DNA of 64,000 bases from Spirometra erinaceieuropaei (lineage: Eukaryota; Platyhelminthes; Cestoda; Diphyllobothriidea; Diphyllobothriidae): the NCBI GenBank assembly GCA_902702965.1, contig CACRXP010000177.1:327207-391206 (forward strand), written 5' to 3'. Below are positions 12,155 to 24,500 of this stretch, one piece after another. Position 1 is the stretch's first letter. Each line of letters opens with the position of its first letter. The translations under genes were made by a program, and so were the position numbers. The notes under the pieces were generated by a model, which was given only the letters and a program-made list of their open reading frames with translations, was not told the DNA's origin and made no database searches.

Positions 12155-14775
12155 ATGGGAGGACTCATTGCAAATCCAATACTGAAAGTCCTTTTTAGTA
12201 TCAGCTCTCTGGTGCTGTTCATAATCAGTGAGCGATTTTCGCTATTGTGAATCTTGCTATATGAAACAATATTAAGCGTCTTCACTGGGTTTTAGGATTG
12301 CTTTGTAATGTATTTTCACAGTTCAGCGACAAAATAATGGATCCTTTTCTAGATTACTGTTATTTCCGATCCAAGCGTGGCACCTCAATCAAAAAATATC
12401 GCAGACGACGCAGCAGCTTTGAGTTTCAACTAAACTATCTAATTAATGCCACTAAGCCATCCGCGAAGGCCTTGTCTGTAAATTAGGAGGAAACGTTTGT
12501 AGTTTGCTCTTCCCTCCGTGAAACGAAATACATCCTTTTTAGAATTTATTATATGATGCTTCTAAATTTCGAAATATCCCTTAGATTCTGCCGATAGAAC
12601 TATAAGTTGTTTCATAAAGTAACCACACAATTGTTTCTCTTTCTATTGCTGTAATAAGTATCCCCGACAAGTCCCTGTATTTTGGAATTAGTAGTTCCAC
12701 CTAATTAAATTAAATTGAGTTTTAAGTTTCATTGATCCTTCCATTTCTCTTCCAATAGCTTTCATCTTTTTCGGCGCCATGAGTACGTTTTTTTCTTTGA
12801 AAACTTGAACCAATTCAATGACAACTACGGTTTGAATTGCAAAACTGGCAAAAATATCGAGTGGGACGCAAAAATTGTTAGTGGGACTGCATATGTTTAA
12901 ATGTAAAGCAATCCATCCTCAACCACCACTTTCTCCGGAATTTGCTTCAGCATCTTGTTACCGTACATGCGATGACCGTATATCCTGGGAAAAGCGTTTG
13001 TGGATTCACAATCAGCGCATAAACTTCAGTTTTCGTACAGCTTTTGGGATTTAATCTCGAAAATCTCTTGGTGTTTACAGAGCCACATGTACCAGAATAT
13101 GCAGTGTAATCAACTAATTAGACTGAAATGCGTTAGGAGATTTGCATTTGCCTTTAAAATATTTGCAAAAGTTCAGTAGGAAAAATCTTTTTGTTTATTT
13201 TCAAAGTTAAAGCCCCCCTGTGGCCAGATAGCAGTCAGAAATCGAGCAGATGCTTGAGGAAGAACGGGGTAGCCCAAGAGGATAGAACGTTGGCATTACT
13301 TACTCATTGATCTCTTGAGTGAAGGACAGAAACCTTGGGCGCACTGGAGTCGACAAGTAACCCAGATCCGGGTGCTGATACATATCGCCGACAGATTATT
13401 CGTCACAAAGCGGTAAACTAGATGGTACAACGGCATAACTGACGTGTCCATTTACGGCCTGCGGTGTAAGCAGCTCGGAAGAAACCACACACAAATATAT
13501 GCATTATAAGTATTTGAGTCGGAGATGTTAACTTTGACAAGTTGGCCAAATGTTCTTTAAATAACGAGGGGTACTACAGTCTGTGCTTCGAATAGGCGAC
13601 TGACTAAACTAGCCTGTGATGCACATTAGACTGACTCGGGATCTTACTAATTTCTGCTTTCAAACATTCCGCCGGTATGAGTGCTCGTTTGTGGCCTCTT
13701 TGGGGCATTTTATGATGGCAGGGCAGACATCTCCACTGCCTTGGTGAACTACTGAGTGTTTTATAGCACGGTACACTCTCTAACTCTTGCAACTTACTCC
13801 ATGGCTTAGATGCCATTTTAGATGATGAAGTCTGCTCAAGCAGAGAAATAAAGGCGAAGAAATGAAATAAAATCTCAAGCTCAGTCATGCATCGAGGCGT
13901 GCATTTGAAAGATTTATAATCTTGTGCCTCGTCAGCCATTAATTGGGGAATCTACTCAACGAAGAATTGAAATCAACCTGTTTTAAAAATATAAGTAAAA
14001 TCATTTTTGGTATCAAATAGCACAGAAGTCATGATTATTGTTAAGAAGAGTGATTTTACAGAGGTCAACTGAATTTTAGAAGCATCTGGAACCTACTAAT
14101 AGGCACATAAAATGACAATATTGATATTACCAGCTGGACAGTAACCGGACGTAACATAAAATATTTTATTTTAGATGTCAGCACCCTCGAAAGGTAAGTT
14201 GAAGTGGAATTCATAGGACAAATATTTATAAAAGTAGTAACCAATAGTAACCTTTCTCTAACATTAGATTTACATTTATTAATATGTATTTTCTGTATAT
14301 ACGAGCAAATGCATTAAAACGAGTCGCGAAAAACCCCTGTCTGCACATACTTAAGCTATTCTATACAAGACTTAGGTAATACGTTGGACGATAATTTTGA
14401 AGAAATTTACAAGTCATCTCAGTTAAGTATTCCGATGGAATAAGGTAGCGCGCTTTCAGAAGGTCCTTAACTATCAACTTTAGAAAAAAACTGCAGATAC
14501 TTGTTAAACGGAAGTGTATATTTAATTATTGTACATTAATTTTGTGAACAACTAGACTTCTTCCTTCTTTCAGAGTACGAGTTCCACCTGGCAAATTTTG
14601 CTTGTGCATTTCAAAGCATGTTGAGGTTTATTTACTCAATTTCCATGATTCATTAAAAAGAAGACGGATGCTTCCGCGTATACTTTTTGCGGATGCATTT
14701 GTTTTCCATATTCAAAACTCATTTTCAAATTCAACTGCAAACCAATACAGTAGGGTTACATGGGGATGGCAATGA
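12155..14775 (+). CDS. Micro-exon-type secreted peptide gene, copy B (stop lost, extended)
   Basis: Exons are 12155-12227, 12759-12782 (24 nt), 14175-14193 (19 nt) and 14574-14775. All have GT donors and AG acceptors (GTGAGC, GTACGT, GTAAGT donors). The first exon starts MGGLIANPILKVLF and is hydrophobic, as in a signal peptide. No clear small-x-small cleavage site follows (the region reads LFIITFIFFGAM), so the N-terminus could stay as a membrane anchor. The peptide part reads NVSTLERVRVPPGK. The stop present in copies A and C after Gly is replaced by AAA, and the frame stays open for about 60 more codons to TGA at 14773. The predicted product is 105 residues. TATAAATAG lies 47 nt before the ATG. 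Whether the longer product is made is unknown. It could be a decaying copy that happens to be open. Confidence 0.5.
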
Positions 14776-16361
14776 TTTCATAGCAAATGGAAACCTGAAA
14801 TTAACCATTTCTTCGGTGGGTTGTAGGAAAGCGCAATATGTGTCCTTCAGTGCCTGATACAGTTTAAAGCGGAACGGAGAGATTTGATTAAAATATGAGA
14901 CCAGATGAAATCCGGAAGTCATCAGAGAAAAGGTTTGCTCAGTCAGACAAGAACTCTTTATACTGTTTTACGCATTAGTTAATTGTTACTGCAGGGACAC
15001 ATTTCTGAACCTGCTGCAGAGGTCTTCTGGTAGTTTATAAATGCAATGCATAAACCAAAGTGTACCCTTTTCTAGACAATGGCAGCATTTGGCAGAAACA
15101 AAGGCTTAGTGAGCTTGCGGAGGTTGTTTTAGTCAGAATGCACGCATCTCTAGTAGTGAATGAAATATTTCAATCTTAAATTCAATGCCTTTCTGTAGTT
15201 GGTAATAGGTTGTCAAGTCAGTCATGAAGTACGTGACAGCACAACGACGTAGAACGTTTCCTAGACAGCGAAATTACTTCCAATGCGCCATCGAAATTCA
15301 CTGTTTGCTAGTTAGACTATAATACAAGATGAAGGATGACCTGATGACTAGAATGAGGTGATATTCCACCTCAGTAGATTCTTAGCGAAATAGTTTGGTA
15401 TTCTGAAGGTCGGTGTGAAAATAACCGTCCATGTCATTTACCAAAGTTCCGACCGTACTGCCTTAATTTCTTGTGAATTTTTCTGGAAGTGCTTCATGAC
15501 ACCATTAGCCTAACATCTTTGATTTAAAAAACATTCGCGTTTATCTTACTTTAACGTGTAGTTGCAGTCAGAAATAAGAATGACGCTAACTTTTCTTAGG
15601 ATAAACATTTTTCTGGAAACAGTTAAATAATAAGCAATATAAAGTAGATTGTAATGCAAAGAAACCAACAAATGCGCGTACCAGAAAATGTCTCCTCGAA
15701 AAAATGGAAGTAATGTAAATGGCGAGTATTTGTTCGTATCATAAAAGAGGCTGATGGTGATCTACGAAATTGTTCATATTAACTTTTTTACTCTGATTTA
15801 AATTGGCCGCGGGCTTGTAGATGTTGCGTTAATTGTAAATACCACGAAAGGGGTCGTAAGCAAGCTCGCACCCAGTCAGCACATAGACTAGGTCGATGAA
15901 TAATCGACAAAACTTGAAATTGAATTTGCGGATCGGCGGCAAAATATCGTTCCGCTTTCCTTAATTTCCGATAAAGTAATAACACAAAGCACTTGAATTT
16001 GCACATTGAAAATTCCAGTGTTTGCAAGTAAATTAGCAAAAGTAGTAATCGCAGTAGAATATGAGATCATGGCACCGATGGGTACTTTAAAGGATGAGGA
16101 TTACGTCATGATAGTGTGCACAATAAAATGACCAGAAAAAATTGGATTGTTCTTTGCTAATGCATGTGGTCCAGACTCTGTCAACAGCCCATTCTAAGAG
16201 TTTACAAATCCGATTTAGGGTAGCAAAGACCCGAAGTAGGTGAACCGTTTGGTTAAGTAAATGCAATGCTTTTGTTTGCATTTCGGAATAGGTTTTGCGA
16301 GATATATCGGGGAAAATTGAGAGAAGTCCAGCGGCAGAAATGCAAGTATTTGCTTAATATA

Positions 16362-17354
16362 CAGTAGATTTGCTAACTCATGAAATGTCAACCAAAGTTT
16401 CGAAATGCGTTCTCGTTTCGAAAAGATAAATTGAGTAGTGTTGTAAAACTAATCATGATGCAGCATAAATCTATAATAAAGCATTTACCTCAGGGTGTCG
16501 GCTTTCGAAAGAACTTATTTTTGGCTGCATGCATGATCTATACTCTGCAAAAATGACTACTTAAGTAGCATGCAATTTTCTCATTGATTTTCGATGCCCT
16601 TGAAAATTCAATTATATTACATGAAAAACATGCATAAAAATATTCAGTATTTTATTAATTCGGTAGAAAACCAGTCTTATTCCAATTTCATACTCAAAAG
16701 AAGAATATAATTCTATTTTAAAAAATTTTCTAATTGTGCGATTTTTTAATACCGTCAAATGGCCGTTCATGAAACGTCATGTATTTGCATTTACGAATGT
16801 GGCTTGTAAAGTTAACCATATTGCTCAAATCCACTGCTTAATTTTATGAACCTCATATAGTGTCCCCTTAACACCGTATAGAAGTGCATGGTTTTCCGTA
16901 CTCGGAAAATATAAAGCTTGTAGTTTTGAAACCCTGAATGGAAGTGCAGCAGCAGGTCGGGTTCAAAGTTATTCGGGAAGTAGAAAAACTTTTTAAAACC
17001 GAATTATACTCTTCTTTTAAGTATAAAATTGAAAGAAGTCGTGATTTCCTACCGAATGAGTAAAAGAATGAATATTATATGCATGTTTTCCATGAAATAT
17101 GATATAAATTTCAAGGGCATCGAAAATCAATGAGAAAACTGTATGCTACTTAAGTAGTCTTTTTTGTGCAGAGTATAGATCTTGCGTGCAGCCGAAAATA
17201 AGTTCTTTCGAAAGCCGACACCCTGAGGTAACTGGATCATAATAGATTTATGCTGCATCATGATTAATTTTACAACAATACTTGATTTATCTTTTCGAAA
17301 CGAGAACGCATTTCGAAATTTTGGTTGACATTTCATGAGTTAGCACACCTACTA
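16362..17354. mobile_element. Palindromic (fold-back) MITE, full length
   Basis: About 993 bp, TA on each side, arms nearly half the element each, spaced around a point near 16860. It is inserted inside block B at a place where blocks A and D continue, so the insertion post-dates the block duplication. There is no transposase ORF. It is probably moved in trans by a Tc1/mariner-type enzyme, judging only from the TA target site. Confidence 0.85.
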
Positions 17355-18984
17355 TACGTCGGCTAAAAAAACCTGGACGACATGATTGGCGAATTAATCA
17401 ATCAATAAATTAAACGAATGATGTGAAACCGGTGACAATAAACTCTTACCAGTCTGTCTACATGTATCACGCGCCGCTGTGCCGCTGTTGGCGGGGCTCG
17501 AGAAAGAGTCCCATGGGCAGCGGGACAGGTGAGTTCCGTATCGTGATCGGTGAGCGCCCTCCTACCAGCTTTTTTATCATAGAAAACCTCCAATGTGTGC
17601 AAAGAGGATTTTGATGTTGGGAAAGGAAATGTCGGACAGGTATACTGAGTATTCCAGCTTGTTAGCTGCGTTTCTAGACAAAACCCATCGTATTCCCGTA
17701 AGCGGGACACTGGCAATCGGGTGAGCAAGTGCATTTGTATGAGTGTTCGATAAAGATATGGTGTGTAACCCCCTGGGTGGTTGGTCAAAAGCTTGCCTTT
17801 TTAGTTTACTTATTAAGGCATGCTGCATAGCGGTTTTCCTGGCAGTAGGTCACAAAAGGGGTTATACAGGAAGAGGATTTTAACTTCTAGTTGTTCGGTT
17901 TGTTATAGTTTGGGTTATTTTGGACTAGTGTCGCCAGGCTCTGGATTTGGGATTGAAGCTAGGGCTAGGGCTTTAGGGTTTGGTTGAAGCAAGCGTGCGG
18001 CTACGTCTGAGTTTTCAGGCGCTTGCGGGTTAGAGATTCCCTATTGAAGGCTGGCGTGGTGTGGCTGGCGTGGCTGGCGTGATGTTTGTGGCTAACAACG
18101 ATTCCCTCAAGCAAATTGCATACCCTAAACTTGCCTAGGATTCGACTGGGAATGCCATCGTAAATGGAACTTGTTGGAGGTTGAGGGCACACTGATTCTT
18201 TTGAAACGGAAATTCCATGCATAGGCAGGGATCTTGGCAAACTTGCTTTAACAACTTCGATATAGACTCAGGGGGTTTTAGAAAATGCTTGGCGTTTGGG
18301 GAGGAAGGTGGCGGCAGGCGACAGTGAAGGGCAAGTGTTCCTAGAAAAACTACTAACATTAACCGGTGGATTAGGCAAGGCTGTATATATTAAACAACTA
18401 TTGTTGATTTGAGACACTCATGTATCAACAGTAGTCAAGTTCTTTGCACAGTGGATTATGCTAGGGCGTGGTAAGGCCGCTGATGACATTGAATAAGACT
18501 TGTTCAATATGAAAACGGAGACCGTCATTTCAGCGTTGGCTGCCAACATTTTTAAAATGTTGAACCTACTCTACGTCGATGAAAGGCAGGGAAGCTATCG
18601 AATGTCACTTACGCCATAATACTCTTGTTATCTTCTTTTACAACCGAATGAAGTTGAGAACTAACAAAAAAGAAAAATAACCAATGTCAGGACATCAGCG
18701 CTAAGCGAACAAATTACCTAGGTTGGGCGACTATGTATCTCAGACGCACAACTTTGCAAAGGCAAATGCGCAACGTCAATAATAGATACGCAATCGAAAA
18801 TATTACGCTTGCGTTTTATCCACTTTTAATTCTCTGAGCTAACTGTCCCAATAACATCAAACGCCTATTCGATAACACTTTCGGAAGTACTCGTTAGATC
18901 GTCAAATATCATCTGATTTAAAATTTTCTCAGATAATTTTACGTTGCCGCTAGTGGTGCGTGGTTTTGAGCGACCAAAGGTCAA

Positions 18985-19850
18985 GACGTTCAATATGGAT
19001 ATATGACCTTTTCTGAATCGAGCCAAAACCCATCATTCTGATGAAACAAGTTATCGAGCAGAAATGAAATACCTCTACAAACTCTTCTCCCAAAATGGGT
19101 ACCCGCATGACTTTATACGTCAATGCATGAGGCACCAGCAATTTAAAGGAAAAGGTATTTCCAATGCTACGGCCACTCGGGCACCAAAACCAACCACCTG
19201 GGGAACTCCACCATACGTGAAAAATGTATCTGAACTAGTCAAAAGACACGTTAAAAAGTACCAGATACACGTTGCACACCAGCCGGCAACTACCTTGCGC
19301 ACACAGCTTGTACACCCTAAGGACAGGGTTGGCTACCTCGGAAGAAAAGGTGTTGTCTACAAAATCCCATGTTCTAGTTTTGATGCCGTCTACTGTGGCC
19401 AAAGTAGGAAATCTGTCTCAACCCGTATGCATGAACATCAGTTGGCGGTAAAGAGACGCGACAATCTATCCCAGGTGGCCATACACACATTGGGTACTGG
19501 GCACAAATTTTCATGGGAAACACTTGCATTGTTTCTGCCCGCCCAATAAGGAAAAGCCGCGAATTTGAGAGGAAATGCGCTTTATTTTGAAATCGTAAGT
19601 TCAAAATTTTCAGCATGCATCAATCGGCATATCGATTACGATGTCACATACAAAATCGCTAAGAAGAGATTCAGACTGACTCAACCAATCCCGAGAAGAT
19701 GACTTTAACCAATCACAGAATCCTTTGTCAGAATCGGTCTCGAAGTTAACTGTTTTTGCCCGCCCGTTGTCTGAAGACGAGCTGGGGAACCAGTCTCGAA
19801 ATTTTAACTAATAAAGTTTACTGTTTTCCGAAGAATACCCTCTTCCTAAT
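18985..19850 (+). mobile_element. Penelope-like element, C-terminal part with GIY-YIG endonuclease
   Basis: An open frame from about 19030 to 19549 reads the RT thumb/connection (RAEMKYLYKLFSQNGYPHDF), a linker and then a GIY-YIG-type region (GVVYKIPCSSFDAVYCGQSR, followed by SVSTRMHEHQLAVKRRDNLS and the HTLGTGHKFSW block). A frame change near 19550 leads to a tail with SREFERK and INRHIDYDV remnants to about 19690, then a non-coding tail. This is a 5'-truncated retroelement at the right edge of block B. The GIY-YIG core has VYCG where the family usually has YIG, so it is probably inactive. Confidence 0.7.
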
Positions 19851-20403
19851 AATATGTTTTGGGATGCCTGTTTTTTAATATATAGATATGCATCTATACA
19901 TATTTGTCGTTGTTGGGCACTTTTCTGCTGGTCACAGATGCTTACAAAACTGGGGTCCGACACTTAGCAACATCAGCGAAGGATCACGCTGGTCAGAGTA
20001 TATGTTAACAAATTACTCAATTATCAAGAAAATTTATGCAGAAAGAAACTACTATTATGGGAACGGTTCAAGTCTTAGCTTCTGTATTTCTATATTTTCA
20101 CACGTACGATGGAGAACCAGGAATGGCAATGCAAGATACTGATATACCGATGTGTGGCGCATGGGGCGGGAGGATTAGATCAAAATGTATGGGAAGGGCA
20201 ACGTTATCTGGAATTAGACCAGCAAATTGCCTGACCGTTTTGAAATTTCGGTGTATGATAATATCGGCTAAAAAGACATGAGAAATGCCGGCGGCGAAAG
20301 AGAAATATATTTCGTAAGAAAACATTGGCAGTGCAATGCACGCATTCCTAGAGTCCTGTCTCTCGAGGTCAGAAACGAAGCTTAGTCCGCTGCATCATAC
20401 ATA

Positions 20404-20770
20404 CTCCACGTATGCCATTATACAAAGCGCTCTGTGAGGAGACGGCTACCCCGAAAAGGTTATCAGCAAATACATGAAAGAACACCTCCCAAATTCGGAT
20501 GTGTCGACAGCAAGAAGGAGTCATTTTGTACACTGCCAAACGAAAATGTACATCGTCGCTTAAACGCTGCTATCGTGCGCACGTACCCAGCCGCTAAGAC
20601 AGGAGTAACATACACAAACATTCCAGTTCTTCGCCTTGAAGGCAGGGATAGACTACTCGTTCAGATCTCTGCACCCTCTTTACTTGCTCCTGTGAGGCAG
20701 ATTATGTAGGTTGAACACCTGGGCGCCTATCCAGGCAATTGTGAGAGCCCCATCCTGCCTGACTAAATCT
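20404..20770 (+). mobile_element. Penelope-like element fragment
   Basis: Resembles the region before the GIY-YIG domain of the PLE at 38437-38700. Shared elements are a string ending IPVLRLEGRDRLLVQIS (compare SPILYGEGKDKLPAQT) and then, after a frameshift, a Cys-rich CEADYVG equivalent near 20690-20710. Confidence 0.5.
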
Positions 20771-21534
20771 AGGTAGGAAAAAGTTCATCCTAGTGTAAAT
20801 GTGAGGCATTTGGTTGACATCGGCCAGCGGTTTGACGGCAGCTGAGCATCCGAGTGTCGTTGAGACGTTCAATGTCCCTGAGTCCGTGGCTGTTTGCGAT
20901 GGCCAAGGCAGTAGCCATACGGCTATCCCACCCCCAAATTATGCTCGCACAGAACGTTTATACATGCCGCAGTGTTCCCCTGGACAACATAGAACCCAGC
21001 AAGTGCTCTCACTATAGTCCTTTCGTTTAAAAAATAATATTTCGGTTTTACAATCCACGCTAAACAACACATCCATTCGTCGTTTCCCAGTGCTTGTCTG
21101 GCTGGCTAACTAGTCTATTTCAATTCCCAGTACAAGTATAAACAAGCATTTGCGAGAAGTGGTGTTAAATTGTGTCGCGCAAGGCGGAGTATGTGCACAA
21201 AAATCCAAGTTATTTAAGCTAACTTTTGGAGAAGGGTGATGTCCTGAGCGTGAACTGAGCAAACCCCGGAATTCTGTGACGAGCTAGCATGATAATAACT
21301 TGTTAGGGCTTGATGTACATGTCAGCTTAAAGGGAAGTTGTCAGGTACAACGATAACAAAGGAGTCCAGTCAGCTTATGTGCCTTTTGCACATGATACTC
21401 ATGTCGGCTGAAGGTGTCATTGCCTACGAGACTCAACTTGCAACATTTATCAATGTGACAATTGCGTGACCCCAAAAACGCGTCTGTTGTTTCCAAAATT
21501 GACATACAAAAACACACGTGGTGCTGACATCTAC

Positions 21535-21543
21535 TATAAATAG
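21535..21543 (+). promoter_or_regulatory. TATA box of copy C
   Basis: TATAAATAG lies 48 nt before the ATG at 21583. With initiation about 25-30 nt downstream of the TATA box, the 5' UTR would be only about 20 nt. Confidence 0.7.
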
Positions 21544-21582
21544 GCACGCATAGTCTGGAAATCAATTGTCACAGAATACAAA

Positions 21583-24500
21583 ATGAAGAAATTACTGAAA
21601 CGCCTTTTGGCCATCAGTCTTCTAATGTTGTTTGCAATCGGTGAGCAATTTTGTTAGTGTGTAGTTAACTATGTCACATTAGGGGACTTAGTTTCATTGG
21701 GTTTTGCAAGTACATTTGGCATATTTATCAGATTTCAGTCAGAAAGTGTGGATCTATATTTTCACCTCCAATCCCTACGTGACATCCCAAAAAGATTTGG
21801 CGTTTAGATATATTTTTTGTAAAATTATCTGGTTTATTTCGTTGGAGGCGTTCGCGAAAATGTTGGCAGTAATTTGCGAAAAAACCTATTTAATATTGTC
21901 TGCGTTCCGTTGAATAAAACGCCTTTTCTCAGGATTCGTTAAATTCCACTTTTGACATTTTAAATACTTTTCTGATCCTGTAGGCATAACTATAAGTTGT
22001 CCCACAGGGCAACCACACAAACTTTTCAAATTACTAATACTGAAAACAGCAGCCTCTTCAAACATTTATATTTTGGAATTCTCAGCTCAGCGTCTCATTA
22101 ATCCTCGCAAGTTTTCTTATTAGCTTTCGTCTCTGCCGAAGACAGGGGTATGGGATTCTTTGAAAAATTTAATCTGCTTATTGATAAACATGGTTTTGCT
22201 TGTAAAACCCCCACACTTGTAAAGCGGGTTCGCAAACGTTGTTTGCAAGGCTGCATGTGTCTAAATATAAAATGATCTTTCCTCAATCATTGCTTTCTCC
22301 GAAATTCGTTTCAGCGTCTTGCTATACTATCTACAGTGAAAGTAGATCCCGGAAAATAGTTTCTTAATTCACTATCACCACCTAAACTCCAGTTTTCTTG
22401 AAGTTTTCGGGTCTAATTCTCGATGAGTTCTTGGCGGTTATTGAGCCACACATTTTAGAACATGCATTGCAGGTCACTGTTTAAACTGGGGACATTGAAA
22501 TGTTTTGGAACATATGAACTTTCCCGGAAAATTATAACAAAATCCGGCTGAAAAAAATCCTCTTAATTCACCTCCAAAGACTTTAAGTATTCCTATGGCC
22601 AGATAGCAATTTGAAATTGGTGCAGTATGGTCCTGCAGTCCCAGTTGATTGATACCACATAGTTAGCTTCTTGAAAGAATTTAATAAAAACGATTATGCT
22701 GACTTTCCATTCATCACGTGTTTGTGCCTTCTTTACTACTTTAATCCAGCGAGTGGCTGTGCCTAGTGGGAGGGGGGTGGAGAGTGCTTATACGCCAGCC
22801 TCCTTTACGTCAGGTATTTGTTCACACGCGCTTCCATGCTCGTGCTCTGACACCCGTTTGTGCCCCCCCCCCCTTATTATTTTAATTCAGCGAGATGTTA
22901 AGCGGGTTTTTCAAGGACGTTCTTCGGACGTGGTGGAGCTCTGTCGGTTCCACTGTAGCGGCCACCATTGCGAGACTCCACAAGGTCCCCTCCGTGGCCT
23001 TTCTGTTGTGATTGTGCCCTTCTTATCCTCGTAATTCACCGAGTGTCTGCGTAGGCGGGAGTGTGTACGTGTCACCTTCGGCCACACCAAGCATCTTTTC
23101 CCTGTGCGCGCGCTTCGAGCTCTGCTTACGCTAACTTTTCCTTTCTAGTCCAGCGAGTGACTAAGTTGGGTATGTTAACTAAGATTGTTTTATTAAGCCA
23201 ACCACATGCTACCAATCAAGTTGGACTGCAGGATCAAACCCAGCCCAGGAATCGTGCAGCTGTCAGAGCAAAAACGAAGTATCCCAAGCGGATCGAACGA
23301 TGGAATTTACAGTAATACACAGTGATCTCATGGGTGAAGAATTGAATCCTCGGCCGTGCCAGGTTCAGCATTAGGGCTATCACACGATTATGACGATCCT
23401 TAAATCTGAATGGCGTCCGCACAGTAGGTAAATAGTATCGGTTTGAGACGGGCATAGGTGCTCCCTGTTGCCAGGTTGTTTCGCCAACTTCCAAAGCATA
23501 TCCATTCCCGTGTCACAATCCTTATCTTGATTCTTATCTAACTCCTTCTGTAATTAGGCGCAAGGCAGCCGCTTAAATCCCGGTACTGTTCAATCATCTC
23601 CGACTGACTGCTCTTTGCTAGATGACAAACTAATTGGTGTAGCAACATAACTGAAATGTCCTACTACGTCCCGTGCTGTAAGGAGTTCGGCAGAAACCAT
23701 GCATAAGTAGCTTTACTATCAGCAATTCAAGCCGCAGATGCTAAACTTACTAACTTGAACAAACATACCTTAATAATTTGGGTCTGATAAAGTCTGTACT
23801 TCTAACACACGAACAACTAGACGCGCCTGAGACATACCATAGACTGCCCCACGGTCTTACTAACTTCCGCTTTCAAACATTCCACCACTATGAGTGCTCC
23901 TCGTGGGGTTTGTGGGACATTTTGTGATATGAGGACAAACATTTCCAATGTTTCAATGAACTACTGAAGGTTTTTAGTACCCAAAATTTAAATATTCTTC
24001 TAGATGAAGACGACTCAGGGCTTGCCTTGATTCCTACCAAAACTCCTATCGAACAACGCTTACTTTGATACATATATACATATGTATAATGATGCGGGGC
24101 ACTCACCGATCGTTCATACGGAACGCACTCGTTCCGTTGTGCCTTAATGGCTCTCTCTCGAGCCCAAACAGCAGGCTCACAGCGGAGCATGATATATCGG
24201 CTGTGAACTTCTGAACCAATGGATCGCGAGTTCGAGGCTCGGGTGTTCTACACTTTGGGCTTGTGTATGGCTGGCTGACGACGGCTAATGTGTCAGAAAT
24301 GGCCATTCCAGTCTCCCTTGTCTTTGTCGGTATTAGCATTCTGCCTATACATATGCATATATACATATCAAGTGAATAATTTCAGAAATTACTCATTGCA
24401 GAACTTGGAGTTAAACCTCCGGGACATGACTTTTTAGGATCAGAACCGAAATTTTAGCAAGTATCTATGTCGGGAGAACTGTATAATACCCTGAATATAT

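Larger units (their letters stand above)
11840..18995 (+). repeat. Tandem block B (gene-bearing segmental duplicate)
   Basis: This is the second copy of the block, in the same orientation as A and C. Similarity starts near 11840 (compare 1095) and ends near 18995 (compare 7840), where a Penelope-like fragment takes over. It carries a 1-kb palindromic element inserted at a TA at 16360 that the other blocks lack at this position. The piece at 17570-17720 resumes the match to 6450-6610 of block A. Confidence 0.85.

Noticed and set aside
17930..18000. Telomere-like GGCTAGGGCTTTAGGGTTTGG stretch
   Set aside because: Degenerate and short, with no regular TTAGGG array. Not an interstitial telomere.
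24180..24260. Possible tRNA gene around GGATCGCGAGTTCGAGGCTC
   Set aside because: No matching A box or acceptor stem at the right distances. At best a tRNA-related SINE.
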